From Auanema rhodensis (lineage: Eukaryota; Nematoda; Chromadorea; Rhabditida; Rhabditidae), in NCBI GenBank assembly GCA_964057225.1, contig CAXKVF010000098.1:26125-90124 (forward strand): a stretch of DNA of 64,000 bases. Reading direction: 5' to 3'. A program made the position numbers and the translations under genes. Below the pieces are notes generated by a model that was not told where the DNA came from, searched no databases, and saw nothing but the letters and a program-made list of their open reading frames with translations. Below are positions 1-12,671 of this stretch, piece after piece; the stretch's first letter is position 1, and every line of letters begins with the position of its first letter.

Positions 1-38
1 ATGGGGAATCTAATTTTGAAAACCGCATCTCTTTATCT

Positions 39-48
39 TTCACGTGAA
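39..48. promoter_or_regulatory. Perfect palindrome with CACGTG core (E-box/G-box-like), one per monomer
   Basis: TTCACGTGAA reads the same on both strands and recurs at positions 39-48 of nearly every monomer. The CACGTG core is the known recognition core of bHLH and plant bZIP proteins. Its conservation across the array is seen directly; binding by any protein is not shown. Rare copies break it, for example the G44T copies near 32601 and 34713, the C43G (caggtg) copies near 41401, 42483, 44269, 46055 and 47841, and the A42C copies near 36121 and 52997. Confidence 0.55.
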
Positions 49-70
49 GCGAGTTACATACCAAGTGCAC

Positions 71-78
71 ATCACGTG
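71..78 (+). promoter_or_regulatory. Second CACGTG site, ATCACGTG, one per monomer
   Basis: ATCACGTG at positions 71-78 follows GTGCAC directly. It matches the budding-yeast CDEI consensus RTCACRTG bound by Cbf1, but it also matches any E-box, and an eight-base match in a repeat is weak evidence. V-type monomers have lost it (ATCAAGTG or ATCTAGTG), so it is a marked difference between monomer families. No function is established. Confidence 0.4.
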
Positions 79-122
79 TACATTTAATTAGCATAAATTA
101 AAGTTCACGTAAATTTCAAAGT

Positions 123-135
123 CATGGTTACCATG
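123..135. repeat. 13-bp inverted repeat CATGGT-T-ACCATG, one per monomer
   Basis: Six-base arms flank a single central T. The hexamer pairs are perfect in type 1, 2 and 3 monomers; in type 2 and 3 monomers the flanking T122 and A136 can extend the pairing. Type 4 copies (T135) lose the outermost pair, and two copies near 17371 and 17899 have G127A. The core GGTTACC is a BstEII site, so most monomers would be cut once. A role as a protein site or hairpin is only a possibility. Confidence 0.6.
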
Positions 136-3100
136 CACCAATATCAATAAAAATTTGTTTTTAGACTAATATGGACATGGGGAATCTAATTTTGAAAACC
201 GCATCTCTTTATCTTTCACGTGAAGCGAGTTACATACCAAGTGCACATCACGTGTACATTTAATTAGCATAAATTAAAGTTCACGTAAATTTCAAAGTCA
301 TGGTTACCATGAACCAATATCAATAAAAATTTGTTTTTAGACTAATATGGACATGGGGAATCTAATTTTGAAAACCGCATCTCTTTATCTTTCACGTGAA
401 GCGAGTTACATACCAAGTGCACATCACGTGTACATTTAATTAGCATAAATTAAAGTTCACGTAAATTTCAAAGTCATGGTTACCATTCACCAATATCAAT
501 AAAAATTTGTTTTTAGACTAATATGGACATGGGGAATCTAATTTTGAAAACCGCATCTCTTTATCTTTCACGTGAAGCGAGTTACATACCAAGTGCACAT
601 CACGTGTACATTTAATTAGCATAAATTAAAGTTCACGTAAATTTCAAAGTCATGGTTACCATTCACCAATATCAATAAAAATTTGTTTTTAGACTAATAT
701 GGACATGGGGAATCTAATTTAGAAAACCGCATCTCTTTATCTTTCACGTGAAGCGAGTTACATACCAAGTGCACATCACGTGTACATTTAATTAGCATAA
801 ATTAAAGTTCACGTAAATTTCAAAGTCATGGTTACCATGAAGCAATATCAATAAAAATTTGTTTTTAGACTAATATGGACATGGGGAATCTAATTTTGAA
901 AACCGCATCTCTTTATCTTTCACGTGAAGCGAGTTACATACCAAGTGCACATCACGTGTACATTTAATTAGCATAAATTAAAGTTCACGTAAATTTCAAA
1001 GTCATGGTTACCATGAAGCAATATCAATAAAAATTTGTTTTTAGACTAATATGGACATGGGGAATCTAATTTTGAAAACCGCATCTCTTTATCTTTCACG
1101 TGAAGCGAGTTACATACCAAGTGCACATCACGTGTACATTTAATTAGCATAAATTAAAGTTCACGTAAATTTCAAAGTCATGGTTACCATGCACCAATAT
1201 CAATAAAAATTTGTTTTTAGACTAATATGGACATGGGGAATCTAATTTTGAAAACCGCATCTCTTTATCTTTCACGTGAAGCGAGTTACATACCAAGTGC
1301 ACATCACGTGTACATTTAATTAGCATAAATTAAAGTTCACGTAAATTTCAAAGTCATGGTTACCATGAACCAATATCAATAAAAATTTGTTTTTAGACTA
1401 ATATGGACATGGGGAATCTAATTTTGAAAACCGCATCTCTTTATCTTTCACGTGAAGCGAGTTACATACCAAGTGCACATCACGTGTACATTTAATTAGC
1501 ATAAATTAAAGTTCACGTAAATTTCAAAGTCATGGTTACCATGAAGCAATATCAATAAAAATTTGTTTTTAGACTAATATGGACATGGGGAATCTAATTT
1601 TGAAAACCGCATCTCTTTATCTTTCACGTGAAGCGAGTTACATACCAAGTGCACATCACGTGTACATTTAATTAGCATAAATTAAAGTTCACGTAAAATT
1701 CAAAGTCATGGTTACCATGAAGCAATATCAATAAAAATTTGTTTTTAGACTAATATGGACATGGGGAATCTAATTTTGAAAACCGCATCTCTTTATCTTT
1801 CACGTGAAGCGAGTTACATACCAAGTGCACATCACGTGTACATTTAATTAGCATAAATTAAAGTTCACGTAAATTTCAAAGTCATGGTTACCATGCACCA
1901 ATATCAATAAAAATTTGTTTTTAGACTAATATGGACATGGGGAATCTAATTTTGAAAACCGCATCTCTTTTTCTTTCACGTGAAGCGAGTTACATACCAA
2001 GTGCACATCACGTGTACATTTAATTAGCATAAATTAAAGTTCACGTAAATTTCAAAGTCATGGTTACCATGCACCAATATCAATAAAAATTTGTTTTTAG
2101 ACTAATATGGACATGGGGAATCTAATTTTGAAAACCGCATCTCTTTATCTTTCACGTGAAGCGAGTTACATACCAAGTGCACATCACGTGTACATTTAAT
2201 TAGCATAAATTAAAGTTCACGTAAATTTCAAAGTCATGGTTACCATGCACCAATATCAATAAAAATTTGTTTTTAGACTAATATGGACATGGGGAATCTA
2301 ATTTTGAAAACCGCATCTCTTTATCTTTCACGTGAAGCGAGTTACATACCAAGTGCATATCACGTGTACATTTAATTAGCATAAATTAAAGTTCACGTAA
2401 ATTTCAAAGTCATGGTTACCATGAACCAATATCAATAAAAATTTGTTTTTAGACTAATATGGACATGGGGAATCTAATTTTGAAAACCGCATCTCTTTAT
2501 CTTTCACGTGAAGCGAGTTACATACCAAGTGCACATCACGTGTACATTTAATTAGCATAAATTAAAGTTCACGTAAATTTCAAAGTCATGGTTACCATGA
2601 ACCAATATCAATAAAAATTTGTTTTTAGACTAATATGGACATGGGGAATCTAATTTTGAAAACCGCATCTCTTTATCTTTCACGTGAAGCGAGTTACATA
2701 CCAAGTGCACATCACGTGTACATTTAATTAGCATAAATTAAAGTTCACGTAAATTTCAAAGTCATGGTTACCATGAACCAATATCAATAAAAATTTGTTT
2801 TTAGACTAATATGGACATGGGGAATCTAATTTTGAAAACCGCATCTCTTTATCTTTCACGTGAAGCGAGTTACATACCAAGTGCACATCACGTGTACATT
2901 TAATTAGCATAAATTAAAGTTCACGTAAATTTCAAAGTCATGGTTACCATGCACCAATATCAATAAAAATTTGTTTTTAGACTAATATGGACATGGGGAA
3001 TCTAATTTTGAAAACCGCATCTCTTTATCTTTCACGTGAAGCGAGTTACATACCAAGTGCACATCACGTGTACATTTAATTAGCATAAATTAAAGTTCAC

Positions 3101-4928
3101 GTAAATTTCAAAGTCATGGTTACCATGAACCAATATCAATAAAAATTTGTTTTTAGACTAATATGGACATGGGGAATCTAATTTTGAAAACCGCATCTCT
3201 TTATCTTTCACGTGAAGCGAGTTACATACCAAGTGCACATCACGTGTACATTTAATTAGCATAAATTAAAGTTCACGTAAATTTCAAAGTCATGGTTACC
3301 ATTCACCAATATCAATAAAAATTTGTTTTTAGACTAATATGGACATGGGGAATCTAATTTAGAAAACCGCATCTCTTTATCTTTCACGTGAAGCGAGTTA
3401 CATACCAAGTGCACATCACGTGTACATTTAATTAGCATAAATTAAAGTTCACGTAAATTTCAAAGTCATGGTTACCATGAAGCAATATCAATAAAAATTT
3501 GTTTTTAGACTAATATGGACATGGGGAATCTAATTTTGAAAACCGCATCTCTTTATCTTTCACGTGAAGCGAGTTACATACCAAGTGCACATCACGTGTA
3601 CATTTAATTAGCATAAATTAAAGTTCACGTAAATTTCAAAGTCATGGTTACCATGAAGCAATATCAATAAAAATTTGTTTTTAGACTAATATGGACATGG
3701 GGAATCTAATTTTGAAAACCGCATCTCTTTATCTTTCACGTGAAGCGAGTTACATACCAAGTGCACATCACGTGTACATTTAATTAGCATAAATTAAAGT
3801 TCACGTAAATTTCAAAGTCATGGTTACCATGCACCAATATCAATAAAAATTTGTTTTTAGACTAATATGGACATGGGGAATCTAATTTTGAAAACCGCAT
3901 CTCTTTATCTTTCACGTGAAGCGAGTTACATACCAAGTGCACATCACGTGTACATTTAATTAGCATAAATTAAAGTTCACGTAAATTTCAAAGTCATGGT
4001 TACCATGAACCAATATCAATAAAAATTTGTTTTTAGACTAATATGGACATGGGGAATCTAATTTTGAAAACCGCATCTCTTTATCTTTCACGTGAAGCGA
4101 GTTACATACCAAGTGCACATCACGTGTACATTTAGTTAGCATAAATTAAAGTTCACGTAAATTTCAAAGTCATGGTTACCATGAAGCAATATCAATAAAA
4201 ATTTGTTTTTAGACTAATATGGACATGGGGAATCTAATTTTGAAAACCGCATCTCTTTATCTTTCACGTGAAGCGAGTTACATACCAAGTGCACATCACG
4301 TGTACATTTAATTAGCATAAATTAAAGTTCACGTAAAATTCAAAGTCATGGTTACCATGAAGCAATATCAATAAAAATTTGTTTTTAGACTAATATGGAC
4401 ATGGGGAATCTAATTTTGAAAACCGCATCTCTTTATCTTTCACGTGAAGCGAGTTACATACCAAGTGCACATCACGTGTACATTTAATTAGCATAAATTA
4501 AAGTTCACGTAAATTTCAAAGTCATGGTTACCATTCACCAATATCAATAAAAATTTGTTTTTAGACTAATATGGACATGGGGAATCTAATTTAGAAAACC
4601 GCATCTCTTTATCTTTCACGTGAAGCGAGTTACATACCAAGTGCACATCACGTGTACATTTAATTAGCATAAATTAAAGTTCACGTAAATTTCAAAGTCA
4701 TGGTTACCATGAAGCAATATCAATAAAAATTTGTTTTTAGACTAATATGGACATGGGGAATCTAATTTTGAAAACCGCATCTCTTTATCTTTCACGTGAA
4801 GCGAGTTACATACCAAGTGCACATCACGTGTACATTTAATTAGCATAAATTAAAGTTCACGTAAATTTCAAAGTCATGGTTACCATGAAGCAATATCAAT
4901 AAAAATTTGTTTTTAGACTAATATGGAC

Positions 4929-7900
4929 ATGGGGAATCTAATTTAGAAAACCGCATCTCTTTATCTTTCACGTGAAGCGAGTTACATACCAAGTGCACAT
5001 CACGTGTACATTTAATTAGCATAAATTAAAGTTCACGTAAATTTCAAAGTCATGGTTACCATGAAGCAATATCAATAAAAATTTGTTTTTAGACTAATAT
5101 GGACATGGGGAATCTAATTTTGAAAACCGCATCTCTTTATCTTTCACGTGAAGCGAGTTACATACCAAGTGCACATCACGTGTACATTTAATTAGCATAA
5201 ATTAAAGTTCACGTAAATTTCAAAGTCATGGTTACCATGAACCAATATCAATAAAAATTTGTTTTTAGACTAATATGGACATGGGGAATCTAATTTTGAA
5301 AACCGCATCTCTTTATCTTTCACGTGAAGCGAGTTACATACCAAGTGCACATCACGTGTACATTTAATTAGCATAAATTAAAGTTCACGTAAAATTCAAA
5401 GTCATGGTTACCATGAAGCAATATCAATAAAAATTTGTTTTTAGACTAATATGGACATGGGGAATCTAATTTTGAAAACCACATCTCTTTATCTTTCACG
5501 TGAAGCGAGTTACATACCAAGTGCACATCACGTGTACATTTAATTAGCATAAATTAAAGTTCACGTAAATTTCAAAGTCATGGTTACCATGCACCAATAT
5601 CAATAAAAATTTGTTTTTAGACTAATATGGACATGGGGAATCTAATTTTGAAAACCGCATCTCTTTTTCTTTCACGTGAAGCGAGTTACATACCAAGTGC
5701 ACATCACGTGTACATTTAATTAGCATAAATTAAAGTTCACGTAAATTTCAAAGTCATGGTTACCATGAACCAATATCAATAAAAATTTGTTTTTAGACTA
5801 ATATGGACATGGGGAATCTAATTTTGAAAACCGCATCTCTTTATCTTTCACGTGAAGCGAGTTACATACCAAGTGCACATCACGTGTACATTTAATTAGC
5901 ATAAATTAAAGTTCACGTAAATTTCAAAGTCATGGTTACCATGAAGCAATATCAATAAAAATTTGTTTTTAGACTAATATGGACATGGGGAATCTAATTT
6001 TGAAAACCGCATCTCTTTATCTTTCACGTGAAGCGAGTTACATACCAAGTGCACATCACGTGTACATTTAATTAGCATAAATTAAAGTTCACGTAAATTT
6101 CAAAGTCATGGTTACCATGAACCAATATCAATAAAAATTTGTTTTTAGACTAATATGGACATGGGGAATCTAATTTTGAAAACCGCATCTCTTTATCTTT
6201 CACGTGAAGCGAGTTACATACCAAGTGCACATCACGTGTACATTTAATTAGCATAAATTAAAGTTCACGTAAATTTCAAAGTCATGGTTACCATGCACCA
6301 ATATCAATAAAAATTTGTTTTTAGACTAATATGGACATGGGGAATCTAATTTTGAAAACCGCATCTCTTTATCTTTCACGTGAAGCGAGTTACATACCAA
6401 GTGCACATCACGTGTACATTTAATTAGCATAAATTAAAGTTCACGTAAATTTCAAAGTCATGGTTACCATGAACCAATATCAATAAAAATTTGTTTTTAG
6501 ACTAATATGGACATGGGGAATCTAATTTTGAAAACCGCATCTCTTTATCTTTCACGTGAAGCGAGTTACATACCAAGTGCACATCACGTGTACATTTAAT
6601 TAGCATAAATTAAAGTTCACGTAAATTTCAAAGTCATGGTTACCATGAAGCAATATCAATAAAAATTTGTTTTTAGACTAATATGGACATGGGGAATCTA
6701 ATTTTGAAAACCGCATCTCTTTATCTTTCACGTGAAGCGAGTTACATACCAAGTGCACATCACGTGTACATTTAATTAGCATAAATTAAAGTTCACGTAA
6801 ATTTCAAAGTCATGGTTACCATGAAGCAATATCAATAAAAATTTGTTTTTAGACTAATATGGACATGGGGAATCTAATTTAGAAAACCGCATCTCTTTAT
6901 CTTTCACGTGAAGCGAGTTACATACCAAGTGCACATCACGTGTACATTTAATTAGCATAAATTAAAGTTCACGTAAATTTCAAAGTCATGGTTACCATGA
7001 AGCAATATCAATAAAAATTTGTTTTTAGACTAATATGGACATGGGGAATCTAATTTTGAAAACCGCATCTCTTTATCTTTCACGTGAAGCGAGTTACATA
7101 CCAAGTGCACATCACGTGTACATTTAATTAGCATAAATTAAAGTTCACGTAAATTTCAAAGTCATGGTTACCATGAACCAATATCAATAAAAATTTGTTT
7201 TTAGACTAATATGGACATGGGGAATCTAATTTTGAAAACCGCATCTCTTTATCTTTCACGTGAAGCGAGTTACATACCAAGTGCACATCACGTGTACATT
7301 TAATTAGCATAAATTAAAGTTCACGTAAAATTCAAAGTCATGGTTACCATGAAGCAATATCAATAAAAATTTGTTTTTAGACTAATATGGACATGGGGAA
7401 TCTAATTTTGAAAACCGCATCTCTTTATCTTTCACGTGAAGCGAGTTACATACCAAGTGCACATCACGTGTACATTTAATTAGCATAAATTAAAGTTCAC
7501 GTAAATTTCAAAGTCATGGTTACCATGCACCAATATCAATAAAAATTTGTTTTTAGACTAATATGGACATGGGGAATCTAATTTTGAAAACCGCATCTCT
7601 TTTTCTTTCACGTGAAGCGAGTTACATACCAAGTGCACATCACGTGTACATTTAATTAGCATAAATTAAAGTTCACGTAAATTTCAAAGTCATGGTTACC
7701 ATGAACCAATATCAATAAAAATTTGTTTTTAGACTAATATGGACATGGGGAATCTAATTTTGAAAACCGCATCTCTTTATCTTTCACGTGAAGCGAGTTA
7801 CATACCAAGTGCACATCACGTGTACATTTAATTAGCATAAATTAAAGTTCACGTAAATTTCAAAGTCATGGTTACCATGAAGCAATATCAATAAAAATTT

Positions 7901-8448
7901 GTTTTTAGACTAATATGGACATGGGGAATCTAATTTTGAAAACCGCATCTCTTTATCTTTCACGTGAAGCGAGTTACATACCAAGTGCACATCACGTGTA
8001 CATTTAATTAGCATAAATTAAAGTTCACGTAAATTTCAAAGTCATGGTTACCATGAACCAATATCAATAAAAATTTGTTTTTAGACTAATATGGACATGG
8101 GGAATCTAATTTTGAAAACCGCATCTCTTTATCTTTCACGTGAAGCGAGTTACATACCAAGTGCACATCACGTGTACATTTAATTAGCATAAATTAAAGT
8201 TCACGTAAATTTCAAAGTCATGGTTACCATGCACCAATATCAATAAAAATTTGTTTTTAGACTAATATGGACATGGGGAATCTAATTTTGAAAACCGCAT
8301 CTCTTTATCTTTCACGTGAAGCGAGTTACATACCAAGTGCACATCACGTGTACATTTAATTAGCATAAATTAAAGTTCACGTAAATTTCAAAGTCATGGT
8401 TACCATGAACCAATATCAATAAAAATTTGTTTTTAGACTAATATGGAC
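4929..8448 (+). repeat. Left-domain HOR, 11-monomer (1,936-bp) period
   Basis: Nine successive monomers at 4929-6512 (3x-2-3s-1-2-3-2-1-2) match 6865-8448 in the same order at a shift of exactly 1,936 bp. The fifth monomer in both runs (5633 and 7569) carries the rare A35T change (ctctttttc), which supports a segmental duplication over chance. The two intervening monomers at 6513 and 6689 are both type 3. The next pair after the match (6513 versus 8449) differs, which sets the right edge of the shared block. Confidence 0.82.
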
Positions 8449-11400
8449 ATGGGGAATCTAATTTTGAAAACCGCATCTCTTTATCTTTCACGTGAAGCGA
8501 GTTACATACCAAGTGCACATCACGTGTACATTTAATTAGCATAAATTAAAGTTCACGTAAAATTCAAAGTCATGGTTACCATGCACCAATATCAATAAAA
8601 ATTTGTTTTTAGACTAATATGGACATGGGGAATCTAATTTTGAAAACCGCATCTCTTTATCTTTCACGTGAAGCGAGTTACATACCAAGTGCACATCACG
8701 TGTACATTTAATTAGCATAAATTAAAGTTCACGTAAATTTCAAAGTCATGGTTACCATGAACCAATATCAATAAAAATTTGTTTTTAGACTAATATGGAC
8801 ATGGGAATCTAATTTTGAAAACCGCATCTCTTTATCTTTCACGTGAAGCGAGTTACATACCAAGTGCACATCACGTGTACATTTAATTAGCATAAATTAA
8901 AGTTCACGTAAATTTCAAAGTCATGGTTACCATGAACCAATATCAATAAAAATTTGTTTTTAGACTAATATGGACATGGGGAATCTAATTTTGAAAACCG
9001 CATCTCTTTATCTTTCACGTGAAGCGAGTTACATACCAAGTGCACATCACGTGTACATTTAATTAGCATAAATTAAAGTTCACGTAAATTTCAAAGTCAT
9101 GGTTACCATGAACCAATATCAATAAAAATTTGTTTTTAGACTAATATGGACATGGGGAATCTAATTTTGAAAACCGCATCTCTTTATCTTTCACGTGAAG
9201 CGAGTTACATACCAAGTGCACATCACGTGTACATTTAATTAGCATAAATTAAAGTTCACGTAAATTTCAAAGTCATGGTTACCATGAAGCAATATCAATA
9301 AAAATTTGTTTTTAGACTAATATGGACATGGGGAATCTAATTTTGAAAACCGCATCTCTTTATCTTTCACGTGAAGCGAGTTACATACCAAGTGCACATC
9401 ACGTGTACATTTAATTAGCATAAATTAAAGTTCACGTAAATTTCAAAGTCATGGTTACCATGCACCAATATCAATAAAAATTTGTTTTTAGACTAATATG
9501 GACATGGGGAATCTAATTTTGAAAACCGCATCTCTTTATCTTTCACGTGAAGCGAGTTACATACCAAGTGCACATCACGTGTACATTTAATTAGCATAAA
9601 TTAAAGTTCACGTAAATTTCAAAGTCATGGTTACCATGAACCAATATCAATAAAAATTTGTTTTTAGACTAATATGGACATGGGGAATCTAATTTTAAAA
9701 ACCGCATCTCTTTATCTTTCACGTGAAGCGAGTTACATACCAAGTGCACATCACGTGTACATTTAATTAGCATAAATTAAAGTTCACGTAAATTTCAAAG
9801 TCATGGTTACCATGAAGCAATATCAATAAAAATTTGTTTTTAGACTAATATGGACATGGGGAATCTAATTTTGAAAACCGCATCTCTTTATCTTTCACGT
9901 GAAGCGAGTTACATACCAAGTGCACATCACGTGTACATTTAATTAGCATAAATTAAAGTTCACGTAAATTTCAAAGTCATGGTTACCATGAACCAATATC
10001 AATAAAAATTTGTTTTTAGACTAATATGGACATGGGGAATCTAATTTTGAAAACCGCATCTCTTTATCTTTCACGTGAAGCGAGTTACATACCAAGTGCA
10101 CATCACGTGTACATTTAATTAGCATAAATTAAAGTTCACGTAAATTTCAAAGTCATGGTTACCATGCACCAATATCAATAAAAATTTGTTTTTAGACTAA
10201 TATGGACATGGGGAATCTATTTTTGAAAACCGCATCTCTTTATCTTTCACGTGAAGCGAGTTACATACCAAGTGCACATCACGTGTACATTTAATTAGCA
10301 TAAATTAAAGTTCACGTAAATTTCAAAGTCATGGTTACCATGAAGCAATATCAATAAAAATTTGTTTTTAGACTAATATGGACATGGGGAATCTATTTTT
10401 GAAAACCGCATCTCTTTATCTTTCACGTGAAGCGAGTTACATACCAAGTGCACATCACGTGTACATTTAATTAGCATAAATTAAAGTTCACGTAAATTTC
10501 AAAGTCATGGTTACCATGAAGCAATATCAATAAAAATTTGTTTTTAGACTAATATGGACATGGGGAATCTAATTTTGAAAACCGCATCTCTTTATCTTTC
10601 ACGTGAAGCGAGTTACATACCAAGTGCACATCACGTGTACATTTAATTAGCATAAATTAAAGTTCACGTAAATTTCAAAGTCATGGTTACCATGAACCAA
10701 TATCAATAAAAATTTGTTTTTAGACTAATATGGACATGGGGAATCTAATTTTGAAAACCGCATCTCTTTATCTTTCACGTGAAGCGAGTTACATACCAAG
10801 TGCACATCACGTGTACATTTAATTAGCATAAATTAAAATTCACGTAAATTTCAAAGTCATGGTTACCATGCACCAATATCAATAAAAATTTGTTTTTAGA
10901 CTAATATGGACATGGGGAATCTAATTTTGAAAACCGCATCTCTTTATCTTTCACGTGAAGCGAGTTACATACCAAGTGCACATCACGTGTACATTTAATT
11001 AGCATAAATTAAAGTTCACGTAAATTTCAAAGTCATGGTTACCATGCACCAATATCAATAAAAATTTGTTTTTAGACTAATATGGACATGGGGAATCTAA
11101 TTTTGAAAACCGCATCTCTTTATCTTTCACGTGAAGCGAGTTACATACCAAGTGCACATCACGTGTACATTTGATTAGCATAAATTAAAGTTCACGTAAA
11201 TTTCAAAGTCATGGTTACCATGAACCAATATCAATAAAAATTTGTTTTTAGACTAATATGGACATGGGGAATCTAATTTTGAAAACCGCATCTCTTTATC
11301 TTTCACGTGAAGCGAGTTACATACCAAGTGCACATCACGTGTACATTTAATTAGCATAAATTAAAGTTCACGTAAATTTCAAAGTCATGGTTACCATGAA

Positions 11401-12671
11401 GCAATATCAATAAAAATTTGTTTTTAGACTAATATGGACATGGGGAATCTAATTTTGAAAACCGCATCTCTTTATCTTTCACGTGAAGCGAGTTACATAC
11501 CAAGTGCACATCACGTGTACATTTAATTAGCATAAATTAAAGTTCACGTAAATTTCAAAGTCATGGTTACCATGAAGCAATATCAATAAAAATTTGTTTT
11601 TAGACTAATATGGACATGGGGAATCTAATTTTGAAAACCGCATCTCTTTATCTTTCACGTGAAGCGAGTTACATACCAAGTGCACATCACGTGTACATTT
11701 AATTAGCATAAATTAAAGTTCACGTAAATTTCAAAGTCATGGTTACCATGCACCAATATCAATAAAAATTTGTTTTTAGACTAATATGGACATGGGGAAT
11801 CTAATTTTGAAAACCGCATCTCTTTATCTTTCACGTGAAGCGAGTTAAATACCAAGTGCACATCACGTGTACATTTAATTAGCATAAATTAAAGTTCACG
11901 TAAATTTCAAAGTCATGGTTACCATGCACCAATATCAATAAAAATTTGTTTTTAGACTAATATGGACATGGGGAATCTAATTTTGAAAACCGCATCTCTT
12001 TATCTTTCACGTGAAGCGAGTTACATACCAAGTGCACATCACGTGTACATTTAATTAGCATAAATTAAAGTTCACGTAAATTTCAAAGTCATGGTTACCA
12101 TGCACCAATATCAATAAAAATTTGTTTTTAGACTAATATGGACATGGGGAATCTAATTTTGAAAACCGCATCTCTTTATCTTTCACGTGAAGCGAGTTAC
12201 ATACCAAGTGCACATCACGTGTACATTTAATTAGCATAAATTAAAGTTCACGTAAATTTCAAAGTCATGGTTACCATGAACCAATATCAATAAAAATTTG
12301 TTTTTAGACTAATATGGACATGGGGAATCTAATTTTGAAAACCGCATCTCTTTATCTTTCACGTGAAGCGAGTTACATACCAAGTGCACATCACGTGTAC
12401 ATTTAATTAGCATAAATTAAAGTTCACGTAAATTTCAAAGTCATGGTTACCATGAACCAATATCAATAAAAATTTGTTTTTAGACTAATATGGACATGGG
12501 GAATCTAATTTTGAAAACCGCATCTCTTTATCTTTCACGTGAAGCGAGTTACATACCAAGTGCACATCACGTGTACATTTAATTAGCATAAATTAAAGTT
12601 CACGTAAATTTCAAAGTCATGGTTACCATGCACCAATATCAATAAAAATTTGTTTTTAGACTAATATGGAC
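8449..12671 (+). repeat. Patchwork stretch without a clear long HOR
   Basis: This stretch has twenty-four monomers of types 1, 2 and 3, with scattered private changes: a 1-bp deletion in the G run of the monomer at 8801 (175 bp), G18A at 9680, G103A at 10736, A86G at 11088 and C56A at 11792. The neighbours at 10208 and 10384 share the private change A13T and are both type 3, so one is probably a tandem copy of the other. I could not align a repeated string longer than about three monomers here. Confidence 0.7.

Larger units (their letters stand above)
1..176 (+). repeat. Reference monomer (type 1) used for position numbering
   Basis: This first full copy is taken as monomer positions 1-176, starting atggggaatc and ending atatggac. 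The phase is arbitrary because the window cuts the array. Landmarks are: palindrome TTCACGTGAA at 39-48; GTGCAC at 65-70; ATCACGTG at 71-78; TTCACGT at 104-110; palindrome CATGGTTACCATG at 123-135; the type-defining pentamer at 135-139; and A/T tract AAAAATTT followed by GTTTTT at 149-162. This copy has gcacc at 135-139 (type 1). Confidence 0.95.
1..4928 (+). repeat. Left-domain HOR-like duplication, shift of 15-16 monomers
   Basis: Typing by positions 135-139, the run from 1 to 1760 is 1-2-4-4-3x-3-1-2-3-3s. The run from 2817 to 4400 is 1-2-4-3x-3-1-2-3-3s. It is the same string with one type 4 monomer fewer, so the shift is 2,816 bp on the left and 2,640 bp on the right of that monomer. A third, partial echo (4-3x-3) follows at 4401-4928. 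The monomers at 353 and 529 are both type 4 and probably a single-monomer duplication. Between the copies, 1761-2816 holds types 1 and 2, including an A35T copy at 1937 and a C70T copy (gcatatc) at 2289. Confidence 0.8.

Noticed and set aside
144-150. AATAAA polyadenylation-like hexamer in each monomer
   Set aside because: It is expected by chance in A/T-rich DNA and is not linked to any transcript or coding region.
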